DNA of 64,000 nucleotides from Ectopseudomonas composti (lineage in GTDB: Bacteria; Pseudomonadota; Gammaproteobacteria; Pseudomonadales; Pseudomonadaceae): the NCBI RefSeq assembly GCF_001567565.1, contig NZ_LSSW01000022.1, positions 1-64,000 of the forward strand, read 5' to 3'. Position numbers and translations under genes: made by a program. The notes under the pieces were generated by a model. It was not told the origin of the DNA. It ran no database searches and was given only the letters and a program-made list of their open reading frames with translations. Positions 38,246 to 46,290 of the stretch are shown one piece after another. Each line of letters starts with the position of its first letter. Positions within the stretch are counted from its first letter, which is position 1.

Positions 38246-38814
38246 ACGCACCTTTCACGGATGACGACGCCGCCTTGCTGCGGCGTTACCGCCGCGGCGA
38301 TGCCGCGGCCTTCAACCTGCTTTACCAGCGCCACCGACTGGGCCTGTTTCGCTTTCTGCTCGGCCTGTGCGGCGATCACGCCCTGGCCGAGGAAGTGTTC
38401 CAGGAGACCTGGATGAGCCTGGTACGCAGTCAGAGCGAGCAGCGCGAGGCGGTGCTGTTCAAGACCTGGCTGTACCAGATTGCGCGTAACCGCCTGATCG
38501 ATCACTGGCGCAAGGCGGGCCGCCATCAGGCTGGGCATGACCCATACGATGAGGGCCTGCATGCCCAGGCCGACTCGCAACCGGGCCCCGAGCAGCACTG
38601 GAGCCTGAGTCGCGAGAGGGAGCGGCTGCAGGCGGCGCTGGCCGACCTGCCGGAAGATCAGCGCGAAGTGTTCCTGCTGCGCGCCCATGGCGACCTGGAA
38701 TTGAACGAGATTGCCGAGTTGACCCGCACGCCGGCCGAGACGGTCAAGAGCCGTTTGCGCTATGCCCTGCAGAAGCTGCGCCGGCTGCTGGCCACCGAGG
38801 AGTTGTCCGCATGA
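38242..38814 (+). CDS. ECF RNA polymerase sigma factor (SbrI-like)
   Basis: A 190-residue sigma-70 family factor with only regions 2 (about 15-85: DHALAEEVFQETWMSLV, FKTWLYQIARNRLIDHWRK) and 4 (about 130-185: LPEDQREVFLLRAHGDLELNEIAELTRTPAETVKSRL). It starts at GTG 38242 inside the VWA stop and overlaps the next gene by ATGA. Position near atuH and the paired membrane protein resemble SbrI-SbrR of P. aeruginosa, which affects swarming and biofilm; this identity is inference from memory of synteny. Confidence 0.9.
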   Translation: MNAPFTDDDAALLRRYRRGDAAAFNLLYQRHRLGLFRFLLGLCGDHALAEEVFQETWMSLVRSQSEQREAVLFKTWLYQIARNRLIDHWRKAGRHQAGHDPYDEGLHAQADSQPGPEQHWSLSRERERLQAALADLPEDQREVFLLRAHGDLELNEIAELTRTPAETVKSRLRYALQKLRRLLATEELSA

Positions 38815-39500
38815 CCCATGAACGAGAACCACTGGATCACGAACAGGCGCTGCTGGCGCATTTCCGTGCCCATGGCAGCGGTGAGCCCTCGGCTGAGCTC
38901 GATGCACGCATTCTGGCGGCTGCCAGCGCGGCGGCCGGCAACGCGCATCGACCCGACAGCGCGGAAGCTGGTTGGGCGCAGCGTCTGCACCATTGGCTGT
39001 TCGGCAGTGGCCGTCAGCGCTGGTCGGTGGCCATAGCCGGGCTGGCCTGTGTCGGTATCGGCGTCAGCCTGACCTGGCGCACACTGGAGCAGACGCCAGA
39101 TGCCTTCGATGCCGTGCCGCCCAGCGTGGTGATGAGCCCCGTTGCACCGGCGCCTGCGCCGATGGCAGCCAAGCGCGCTGCCGAGAGCGAATCGGTAGCG
39201 CGTATGGCCGCACCGCAGGCGCGCATGAGGAGTGAGGAAATGGCACGCTCGACGCCGCAGGCGGCGATGGCCGATGCTCCGATGGCCAGTGCTGCCGCGC
39301 TTGCGCCCATGGCCGAGCTGGTGATGCAGAGCGAGCCGCGCGAGGCGTTGCTACGGTTGCTGGAGCTGCGCAGGGCGGGCGAGCAGGAGCAGGCGCAGCG
39401 GCTGCTGGAGCAGCTCAAGGCCGATTATCCGCAATTGGATGTCGAGGCCGAACTCGCCCACCTGGCGGCCGAGCAGCCCGATGCAGGAAGCAAGAGGTAA
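38811..39500 (+). CDS. Probable membrane anti-sigma factor (SbrR-like) with Met-rich periplasmic part
   Basis: A 229-residue bitopic protein coupled (ATGA) to the ECF sigma gene. A cytoplasmic N-terminus (1-70) is followed by one membrane helix (about 71-88). A periplasmic Ala/Pro/Met-rich segment then carries nine Met between residues 108 and 172, and a C-terminal helical part (about 175-220) looks like a TPR-like hairpin. No zinc HxxxCxxC motif is seen. Position and topology make it the likely anti-sigma factor. Confidence 0.72.
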   Translation: MTHEREPLDHEQALLAHFRAHGSGEPSAELDARILAAASAAAGNAHRPDSAEAGWAQRLHHWLFGSGRQRWSVAIAGLACVGIGVSLTWRTLEQTPDAFDAVPPSVVMSPVAPAPAPMAAKRAAESESVARMAAPQARMRSEEMARSTPQAAMADAPMASAAALAPMAELVMQSEPREALLRLLELRRAGEQEQAQRLLEQLKADYPQLDVEAELAHLAAEQPDAGSKR

Positions 39501-39578
39501 AAGTCGTGTAAGTCGGCTTGTCAGGCGCGCCCAGGCGGAGGAGCATGGGCGCGTTACTGATCAAACTGCCTTAGTCCG

Positions 39579-40067
39579 ATGATACGTAAAACCATTTTCC
39601 TGTTGCTGTGTCTGGGTTGCTTGAGCGCTTGCGAGCGTACACCTGAACCTATTGCGCAGCAGTCCGTACCAGCACCGCAAGCGGCCGCTGAGCCTGCCGC
39701 CGTTGCCGAGCCTGCCAAGGCCGAGCCCGTGACAGCGCTCAAGGTGGTCGATGAGAAACCCGCAGCATCGCCCGCCAAACCGAGCGTCGCTGCCAAGCCC
39801 AAGCCCGCTGCTACGCCGTCCTCCAAACCGGCGCTGCCCGAGTCGAAGCTGGCGCTGGATCTGAGCGTCCCGCAGGAGCTATTCGAGCAGGCGCTGGAAA
39901 GCGAAACCCAGGAAGAAATCTCGCCATTGCTGCCACCGTTGTTCGGTGAGAAACCCGAGGATGTCAGCCCGTTCCAGATCAGCGGCAAGTTGATCAACAA
40001 CGTGCGAGTGGACGATTACTGGGATTCCATCGAGGGCGCCGAGCTGCAGTTCGAGTTCAAGCAGTAG
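39579..40067 (+). CDS. Lipoprotein of unknown function
   Basis: A 162-residue lipoprotein: lipobox LSAC with Cys18, an Ala/Pro/Lys-rich low-complexity linker (about 30-88) and a short conserved-looking C-terminal domain (about 90-162) ending in VDDYWDSIEGAELQFEFKQ. The gene is 78 nt after the anti-sigma gene, so co-transcription is possible. I do not recognise a family. A homologue at this place beside atuH exists in P. aeruginosa as far as I recall. Confidence 0.72.
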   Translation: MIRKTIFLLLCLGCLSACERTPEPIAQQSVPAPQAAAEPAAVAEPAKAEPVTALKVVDEKPAASPAKPSVAAKPKPAATPSSKPALPESKLALDLSVPQELFEQALESETQEEISPLLPPLFGEKPEDVSPFQISGKLINNVRVDDYWDSIEGAELQFEFKQ

Positions 40068-40112
40068 GGCGCCGAGTCACGGCGTGTCTTCTGCGCGTTG
40101 CGTACTTTCGCG

Positions 40113-41939
40113 TCAGAACCGATGCACCTGCAGTTCGATGGCCGTATGCGTGTCGGCATCCAACGGCTGGAAGCTCGCCGAACCCGGCAGGCGCACGTAG
40201 AGCGGCCCGTCGACTAGGTTCGGGGCGTAGCCGGCCTGCTTGAGATCGGTTTTCTTGTACTTGAAGGTGCCGGTGGTTTCCACCTCGCCGAGCAGGCGGA
40301 TGAACAGCGGCGCGGCGTAGGCCGGCAGCTCCGCGTCGAGATGGCTGGCCAGTGCCGTGCCGTCCAGTTCGCAGCCGGGCGCCAGGCGCAGCGCGGCCAT
40401 GCCGCAGCGGCCGTTGGTGCCGGGAATCTCCACGCCATAGACCACCGCATCCTCCACGCCGGGGAAGGCACCGAGCACGTTTTCTACCTCGGTGGTGGAA
40501 ACGTTCTCGCCTTTCCAGCGGAAGGTATCGCCGAGGCGGTCGACGAATTGCGCGTGCTTGCAGCCGATGTCGCGCATCAGGTCGCCGGTGTTGAACCAGG
40601 CGTCACCTCGCTTGAATACGTCGCGCAGGATCACCGACTCGCTTTTGGCCGGATCGGTGTAGCCGTCGAACGGCCATTTGGCGCTGATCTCGCTGATCAA
40701 CAGACCGGCTTCACCCTTGTCGGCCTTCTGCAGAAAACCGTTGCTGCCGCGCAGGGGGCGGTCGTTCTCCAGGTCGTAGCGGACGATGGCGTAGGTGGCC
40801 GGGGTGTAGCCCACCGTGTTGTCGAAGTTGAAGACGTTGGTGAAACCGATGTTGCCTTCGCTGGAGGCATAGAACTCGGTGATCTGCTCGACGCCGAAGC
40901 GCTGCTTGAACTCGGCCCAGATCGACGGGCGCAGACCGTTGCCGATCATGCAGCGCAGGCTGTTGCCCCGTTCTGCGGGGTGCACGGGCTGGTTGAGCAG
41001 GTACCGGCACAATTCGCCGATATAGCCGAAGCAGGTGGCGTTATAACGCGCGACGTCGCTCCAGAAGGCACTGGCGGAGAAGCGGCGGCGCAAAGCGATG
41101 GCCGCGCCCCCGGCCAGCACCGCGCTCCAGCACACGGTGACGGCGTTGTTGTGGTAGCAGGGCAGGGTGAGGTAGAGCACGTCGCGTTCGCTCAGGGTCA
41201 GGCCGGAATGGCCGAAGCCGCCGTAGGCCTTGATCCACTTGCCGTGGCTCATGATCGAGGCCTTGGGCAGGCCGGTGGTGCCGGAGGTGTAGATCAGGAA
41301 ACAGGCGTCCTTCATGCGTACGCGCAGGCTGTCCGGCGGGTTGTCCTCGGCCTGTCCACTGGCGATCTGCATGAGGTTGAACCAGCCGTCTGGCGCCTGG
41401 CCCGGGTCGTGCAGGCAGTCCTGGTCGGCGATCCAGTAGCGGCGAGCCTGCTGTTCGTGTAGCTGCGCCGCTATTTCCTCGAAGTCGCTGCGCAGTTCGT
41501 CGCCGATCACCAGAAAGCCGGGTTTGACCAGGTTGAAGCTATGCGCCAGCACCTTGCCGCGCTGGGTGGTGTTGATCAGGGCGCCGACCGCGCCGAGCTT
41601 GCTCAGCGCAGCGAGGATCGCCAGCAGTTCCAGGCGGTTTTCCAGCATCACCGCGACGACGTCGCCATGGCCGACACCCTCGGCCTTGAATGTCCAGGCC
41701 AGGCGGTTGGCCCAGGCATTGAAGGCGCGGTAACTGAGCTGGCGGTTTTCATCCATCAGCGCCGGGCGTTCGGGGTAGCGTTCGGCGGCGCGCTGCAGGG
41801 CCCAGGCCAGTGACAGGTTCTTCTCGCGGTTGCGGATGCCGGCGTAGTAGAGGCCACGCAGCATGCGCGGCACACGCGGCAGGTGCTGCGGTAGATGGGC
41901 CAGGAAGCGGAAGGGCGAAATCAGATCGGCTTGGCTCAT
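40113..41939 (-). CDS. atuH: Long-chain acyl-CoA synthetase AtuH
   Basis: A 608-residue adenylate-forming ligase, last gene of the atu operon. The AMP-binding motif is LIYTSGTTGLPKASIMSH, with FNTGDLMRD and DRLGDTFRWKGENVSTTEVE further on. It belongs to the very-long-chain (FATP-like) type. It probably activates terpenoid acids such as citronellate or long-chain acids to CoA esters. The ATG at 41939 was chosen; an ATG at 41960 would add seven residues. A 202-bp gap with a 25-bp-arm palindrome separates it from atuG. Confidence 0.88.
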   Translation of the reverse strand: MSQADLISPFRFLAHLPQHLPRVPRMLRGLYYAGIRNREKNLSLAWALQRAAERYPERPALMDENRQLSYRAFNAWANRLAWTFKAEGVGHGDVVAVMLENRLELLAILAALSKLGAVGALINTTQRGKVLAHSFNLVKPGFLVIGDELRSDFEEIAAQLHEQQARRYWIADQDCLHDPGQAPDGWFNLMQIASGQAEDNPPDSLRVRMKDACFLIYTSGTTGLPKASIMSHGKWIKAYGGFGHSGLTLSERDVLYLTLPCYHNNAVTVCWSAVLAGGAAIALRRRFSASAFWSDVARYNATCFGYIGELCRYLLNQPVHPAERGNSLRCMIGNGLRPSIWAEFKQRFGVEQITEFYASSEGNIGFTNVFNFDNTVGYTPATYAIVRYDLENDRPLRGSNGFLQKADKGEAGLLISEISAKWPFDGYTDPAKSESVILRDVFKRGDAWFNTGDLMRDIGCKHAQFVDRLGDTFRWKGENVSTTEVENVLGAFPGVEDAVVYGVEIPGTNGRCGMAALRLAPGCELDGTALASHLDAELPAYAAPLFIRLLGEVETTGTFKYKKTDLKQAGYAPNLVDGPLYVRLPGSASFQPLDADTHTAIELQVHRF

Positions 41940-42064
41940 GGGGCTCGCACTTGGTGTCATGAATTGGAGGCGAGCCCTGACTCTAGTCAGCCTGGCTGGG
42001 CGCAGCCATGGCCCTGGCGCATGCGGGCGAGGGCAGATCGGCAAATAGGCCGCGCCCACTAAGG

Positions 42065-42125
42065 CGTAGCCCAGATGCAATCAGGGGATCGAGAAAGCCA
42101 ATCCCCTGATTGCATCTGGGCTACG
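42065..42125. repeat. Perfect 25-bp inverted repeat between atuG and atuH
   Basis: Two perfect 25-bp arms (42065-42089 and 42101-42125) with an 11-nt loop. It belongs to the GTAGCCC-GATGCAATC REP family seen after purF and pyrF. In RNA it would be an extremely stable hairpin inside the operon. Confidence 0.9.
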
Positions 42126-42141
42126 AAGGGGGCAGCAGTGC

Positions 42142-42966
42142 TCAATCGATAAACAGATCGGGTACCAGGCTGCCGCCTGCGGGATCGAAGCGGTACTGCT
42201 CGAAGTCGCTGACACCCTGTTCGCGCAGGATGTCCTCGTCGACCAGCAGGCGCCCGCTGATGCTGCGACCCTCGCTGGCCAGGATCGCGTGAGCCGCGTC
42301 GGCCATGATCGCCGGGGTACGCGCGCGCTTGAAGGCATCGCGGCTGCCCAGCTCGAATTCGATGGCGGCGGTGGCGATCATGGTCTTCGGCCACAGCGAA
42401 TTGACGCTGATACCGTACTTCTTGAACTCCTCGCTCATGCCCAGGGTGAGCATGCTCATGCCGTACTTGGTGGCGGTGTAGGGGCCGTGCTGGGCGAACC
42501 ACTTGGCGTCGAGGTTGAGCGGCGGGGAGAGGTTGAGGATATGCCCGCCCGCGCTTTTTTTAAGATAAGGCAGGGCCGCCTGGCTGCAGACCATCACCGC
42601 ACGGGTGTTGATCTGGTACATCAAGTCGAAGCGCTTGGCTTCGAGCTTCTCCACGCCCACCAGCTTGATCGCTCCGGCATTGTTGACCAGCGCGTCGATG
42701 CCGCCGAAATGCTCGGCGGCCTGGGCCATGGCCGCCGCCACGGCCTTTTCGTCACGCACATCCAGCTGCAGCGCCAAGGCCTTGCCGCCTGCTGCTCCGA
42801 CCTCGGCGGCGACGCTGAAAATGGTGCCTTCGAGTTTCGGGTGCGGTTCGGCGCTCTTGGCCGCGATGACGATATTGGCGCCATCGGCGGCGGCCTTGAG
42901 TGCAATCTCGCGGCCGATGCCACGGCTGGCGCCGGTGATGAACAGGGTTTTGCCGGAAAGTGACAT
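42142..42966 (-). CDS. atuG: Short-chain dehydrogenase AtuG
   Basis: A 274-residue SDR of the HSDL2-like type: cofactor loop TGASRGIGREIA, NNAG, and the catalytic Tyr/Lys in YTATKYGMS. In the atu pathway it is a candidate for oxidising a terpenoid alcohol or 3-hydroxyacyl-CoA, but its exact step is unsettled. The start codon at 42966 has GGAG-type spacing. It sits between two repeat-filled gaps. Confidence 0.9.
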   Translation of the reverse strand: MSLSGKTLFITGASRGIGREIALKAAADGANIVIAAKSAEPHPKLEGTIFSVAAEVGAAGGKALALQLDVRDEKAVAAAMAQAAEHFGGIDALVNNAGAIKLVGVEKLEAKRFDLMYQINTRAVMVCSQAALPYLKKSAGGHILNLSPPLNLDAKWFAQHGPYTATKYGMSMLTLGMSEEFKKYGISVNSLWPKTMIATAAIEFELGSRDAFKRARTPAIMADAAHAILASEGRSISGRLLVDEDILREQGVSDFEQYRFDPAGGSLVPDLFID

Positions 42967-43020
42967 GGGCGTGCTCCTTCTTGTTGTTATGGGGGCGTGG
43001 GAAGGGCCGGGCGGCGATCC

Positions 43021-43056
43021 GCTTTAGCCGCGATGAACGACGCTCGCGGCTAAAGC
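43021..43056. repeat. Inverted repeat between atuF and atuG (GCTTTAGCCGCGA family)
   Basis: GCTTTAGCCGCGA (43021-43033) pairs perfectly with TCGCGGCTAAAGC (43044-43056); the tail CTCTCCCACAG follows. A single arm with the same tail is at 45137-45160. Confidence 0.85.
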
Positions 43057-43074
43057 CTCTCCCACAGCGATATA

Positions 43075-45063
43075 TCAAGCCTCTGCAGCTTCGATCTCCA
43101 CCAGCAGCTGGCGATTCTTCACCTGGTCGCCCTGGCTCACACCAACGCGACGAACGATGCCGTCGACGCCCGCCTTGAGCGGGTGCTCCATCTTCATTGC
43201 TTCCAGCACCAGCAGCAGTTGTCCCTTGCTGACGCTGGCGCCTTCGGCAATCAGCACCTCGACGATGGCGCCATCCATCGGTGCCTTCACTGCGCCGCTG
43301 CTGGCGGCGCTCTGCCCGCCGGCTGGTTCGTGGGTGACGTCCAGCAGCTCCAGGTTGCCGTGCTCAGCGTACAGCCACAGGCGCTTGTCTTCGATGTGGT
43401 AGGCCTGGCGGCGGCGCACGCCGTCCAGTTCCAGGGTCAGCCAGCGGCCATCGCTGGCCAGCAGGCGCAAGGACACTTGCTCCTCGCCCCGGCGCACGCA
43501 CAGCTGCGCTTGCTGGCCGCTGGTGATCACGTCCAGTTCCACGGCGTGCTTGTGCTCGCCCTGCTTGAGGACGAAGCGCCAGGGCGCACTGCCGGCGCTA
43601 CGCCAGCCGGACAGGCCGGGCTGGTGCGCGCGGGCGCTGGCCGAGGTCTGGTAGAGCAGGGCGGCAGCGATGGCCAGTTCAGCCAGGCTGGCCCTATGCG
43701 GCTGCAGGCTGGGGTCACCTTCGAAATGCTCAGCGATAAAGGCCGTGGTGGCGTTGCCGGCGGCGAACTGCGGGTGCTTGAGCAGGTTGGCGAGAAAGCG
43801 CTGGTTGCCGTTCACGCCCAGCAGCACGCACTGCTCGACGGCGCGCACCAGCTTGCGCCGGGCTTCGTCGCGGGTTGCGCCATAGGCGATGACCTTGGCC
43901 AGCATCGGGTCGTAGAAGGGGGTGATGGCCTGGCCCTCGACCAGGCCGTGGTCGATGCGCACGCCAGTCAGCAGTTCGGGCTCCCAGCGCAGCACCTGGC
44001 CGGTTTGTGGCAGGAAGCCAGCGGCCGAATCCTCGGCGTACAGGCGCACCTCCATGGCGTGGCCGCTGAGGCAGATTTCTTCCTGCTGCAACGGTAGGGG
44101 CTGGCCTTCCGCTACGCGAATCTGCCAGGCCACCAGATCCTGCCCGGTGATCAGTTCGGTGACCGGATGTTCGACCTGCAGGCGGGTGTTCATTTCCAGG
44201 AAGAAGAACTCACCGCTCTGATCGAGCAGAAATTCCACGGTGCCGGCGCCGACGTAGTTGACCGAGGCTGCAGCCTTGACCGCCGACTCGCCCATGGCGC
44301 GGCGCAGTTCGGGCGTCATCACCGGGCAGGGCGCTTCCTCGACCACTTTCTGGTGGCGACGCTGCACCGAGCAGTCGCGCTCGCCGAGGTAGACGATGTT
44401 GCCGTGCTGGTCGCCGAAGACCTGGATTTCGACATGGCGTGGGCGGATCACCGCGCGTTCGAGAATCAGCTCGCCGGAGCCGAAGGCATTCTGCGCCTCC
44501 GAGCGGGCGGTACGGATCTGCCCCAGCAGTTCGGCGGATTCCTCTACCAGGCGCATGCCGCGACCGCCACCACCGGCGCTGGCCTTGATCATCAGCGGGT
44601 AGCCGATGCGCTCGGCCTCGCTGGCCAGGGTGTCGTCATCCTGGGCGGCGCCTTCGTAGCCGGGAATGCAGGGCACACCGGCTTCCAGCATGGCGATCTT
44701 GGATAGGCGCTTGCTGCCCATCAGGTGGATGGCGTCCACGGTTGGGCCGATAAAGACGATGCCGGCTGCTTCACAGGCGCGGGCGAAGTCGGCGTTCTCG
44801 GAGAGGAAGCCGTAGCCGGGGTGAATGGCGTCGGCGCCGGTCTTTTGCGCGGCCTCGATGATGGCCTCGATGCGCAGGTAGGACTGGTTGACCTGGGCCG
44901 GGCCGATGCACACCGCTTCGTCGGCGAGCTGTACGTGGCGGGCGTCGGCATCAGCCTCGGAGTACACCGCCACGGTGCGGTAGCCGAGCTCGACGGCGGT
45001 GCGCATCACCCGGCAGGCGATCTCGCCGCGGTTGGCGATCAGGATCTTGTTGAATGCGGGCAT
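43075..45063 (-). CDS. atuF: Geranyl-CoA carboxylase biotin-containing subunit AtuF
   Basis: A 662-residue subunit: biotin carboxylase N-domain (FNKILIANRGEIACRVM), ATP-grasp domain (KASAGGGGRGMR), C-domain, a linker, and a C-terminal biotin carrier domain with Lys624 in EAMKMEHPL. With AtuC it carboxylates geranyl-CoA to isohexenyl-glutaconyl-CoA. The ATG at 45063 matches the family start, so the frame upstream of it, which passes through a repeat, is not coding. It is distinguished from the LiuD methylcrotonyl enzyme by its cluster. Confidence 0.94.
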   Translation of the reverse strand: MPAFNKILIANRGEIACRVMRTAVELGYRTVAVYSEADADARHVQLADEAVCIGPAQVNQSYLRIEAIIEAAQKTGADAIHPGYGFLSENADFARACEAAGIVFIGPTVDAIHLMGSKRLSKIAMLEAGVPCIPGYEGAAQDDDTLASEAERIGYPLMIKASAGGGGRGMRLVEESAELLGQIRTARSEAQNAFGSGELILERAVIRPRHVEIQVFGDQHGNIVYLGERDCSVQRRHQKVVEEAPCPVMTPELRRAMGESAVKAAASVNYVGAGTVEFLLDQSGEFFFLEMNTRLQVEHPVTELITGQDLVAWQIRVAEGQPLPLQQEEICLSGHAMEVRLYAEDSAAGFLPQTGQVLRWEPELLTGVRIDHGLVEGQAITPFYDPMLAKVIAYGATRDEARRKLVRAVEQCVLLGVNGNQRFLANLLKHPQFAAGNATTAFIAEHFEGDPSLQPHRASLAELAIAAALLYQTSASARAHQPGLSGWRSAGSAPWRFVLKQGEHKHAVELDVITSGQQAQLCVRRGEEQVSLRLLASDGRWLTLELDGVRRRQAYHIEDKRLWLYAEHGNLELLDVTHEPAGGQSAASSGAVKAPMDGAIVEVLIAEGASVSKGQLLLVLEAMKMEHPLKAGVDGIVRRVGVSQGDQVKNRQLLVEIEAAEA

Positions 45064-45085
45064 CTTCGTGCTCCTGTGGGGCGAT

Positions 45086-45160
45086 CCCCGGATTGCATCC
45101 GGGCTACGGTGTTCTGGCATGTGTGGGGGCTACATGTCGCGGCTAAAGCCCCTCCCACAG
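45086..45160. repeat. Two single-arm repeats between atuE and atuF
   Basis: CCCCGGATTGCATCCGGGCTAC (half of the purF-type REP) covers 45086-45107, and TCGCGGCTAAAGCCCCTCC (half of the 43021 family) starts at 45137. The 99-bp gap holds little else. The first copy is still a small hairpin by itself. Confidence 0.75.
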
Positions 45161-45162
45161 GG

Positions 45163-45963
45163 TTAATTGGCAGCCCACTTTGGCTTGCGTTTCTGCACGA
45201 AGGCCATGGTGCCTTCGACACCCTCGGCGCCGGTGACGGCGGCGGAGAACTGTTCGGCGGCGCGGTCGAGCAGCGGGCCGAGGGCTTCGCTTTCGCTGGC
45301 CAGCAGCAGGGCCTTGGTCTGGGCGTTGGCCTGTGGCGCGCACTGGCGAATCTGCTCCAGGGTTTCGGCCAGGCGCTGCTGCAGGGCGGCGTCATCGCTT
45401 TCGCAGTAATGCACCAGGCCCAGGCGCAGGGCTTCGGCTCCGTCGAAGCGGGCGGCGGTCAGGGCCAGGCGGCGCGCCTGAGTCAGGCCGATGCGCTGCA
45501 CGACGAAGGGGGCGATCTGCGCCGGGAGGATGCCCAGCGTGGTTTCCGGCAGGCCGAATTTGCAGCCGCTGGCGGCGATGGCCACGTCGGACACGCAGGC
45601 CAGGCCGAAACCGCCGCCGAGTACGGCACCTTCCAGCACGGCAACCAGTACCTGCGGCGTGGCCTGGGCCTCTTCCAGCAGCGCACCGAAGGCGCGGTTC
45701 AGCTCGCGGTAGGCGTCGCCCCCCTTGGCGCGGGCGCCGGCCATGTCCTTGATGTCGCCACCGGCGCAGAAGTGGCCGCCGGCGCCGCGCAGCACGAGGG
45801 CGCGCACGTTCGGATCATGGCGCACCGCTTCCAGGGTCGCGCGCAGTTCGCTGACCATTGCCAAGCTCATGGCGTTGCGGCTGTCCGGGCGGTTGAGGGT
45901 GACGTGCAGCACGCCAGCGTCGAGATTCAGCAGCAGGGTTTCGCAGTGGGGCAGGTCGTTCAT
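45163..45963 (-). CDS. atuE: Isohexenylglutaconyl-CoA hydratase AtuE
   Basis: A 266-residue crotonase-fold hydratase. The first oxyanion loop is GAGGHFCAGGDIKDM and the second EGAVLGGGFGLACVSD, followed by the KFGLPETTLGILPA segment. It should add water to isohexenyl-glutaconyl-CoA, the product of AtuC/AtuF, giving 3-hydroxy-3-isohexenylglutaryl-CoA. The start at 45963 begins MNDLPHCETLLLN as in the family. A 327-bp repeat-rich gap precedes it. Confidence 0.93.
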   Translation of the reverse strand: MNDLPHCETLLLNLDAGVLHVTLNRPDSRNAMSLAMVSELRATLEAVRHDPNVRALVLRGAGGHFCAGGDIKDMAGARAKGGDAYRELNRAFGALLEEAQATPQVLVAVLEGAVLGGGFGLACVSDVAIAASGCKFGLPETTLGILPAQIAPFVVQRIGLTQARRLALTAARFDGAEALRLGLVHYCESDDAALQQRLAETLEQIRQCAPQANAQTKALLLASESEALGPLLDRAAEQFSAAVTGAEGVEGTMAFVQKRKPKWAAN

Positions 45964-45978
45964 CGCATACCTCGGTAG

Positions 45979-46083
45979 GGCGGGTGAAACCCGCCGCACG
46001 ACAATGGCATTTCAGTGCGTAGGGTGGATCACGCTTTATCGATCCACCGTGGTGGTGGACGTGAAAAGCGACGTCCACCCTAC
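45979..46083. repeat. Two hairpin repeats upstream of atuE
   Basis: GGCGGGT-GAA-ACCCGCC (45979-45995) is a short stem. GTAGGGTGGA (46019-46028) and TCCACCCTAC (46074-46083) are the outer arms of a double-hairpin element, with inner GGTGGATC/GATCCACC and GTGGACGT/ACGTCCAC stems. Related elements are at 12718 and 50021. Confidence 0.8.
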
Positions 46084-46126
46084 GTTCAGCCCTTCTTATG
46101 GCCTGCCGTCCCTGGCGGCCACCCTA

Positions 46127-46266
46127 GGGCACCTCTAAAAACTACCTACGTTGCCATCGCGGCGTTAAAAACAGGCTCAGAATGCTCATTTACAACACGT
46201 AAACTGCGCTTCTTCGCCTGTTTCTGCCTTGCGGTGGCTGCCTCGCCTACGTTTTTAGAGGTGCCC
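46127..46266. mobile_element. 140-bp MITE-like element in the atuD-atuE gap
   Basis: Perfect 16-bp terminal inverted repeats GGGCACCTCTAAAAAC bound a 140-bp non-coding sequence. The interior is also imperfectly self-complementary (for example AAACAGGC near 46169-46176 against GCCTGTTT at 46215-46222), so the whole unit can fold into a long hairpin. No transposase and no clear target duplication were seen. A miniature transposable element or a large palindromic repeat family are both possible. Confidence 0.6.
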
Positions 46267-46290
46267 CCTCCGGGCCGTCGCTACGCGACG

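Noticed and set aside
46127..46266. Remnant of a full insertion sequence
   Set aside because: Only 140 bp with no transposase fragment in any frame; it is better described as a MITE-like or palindromic repeat.
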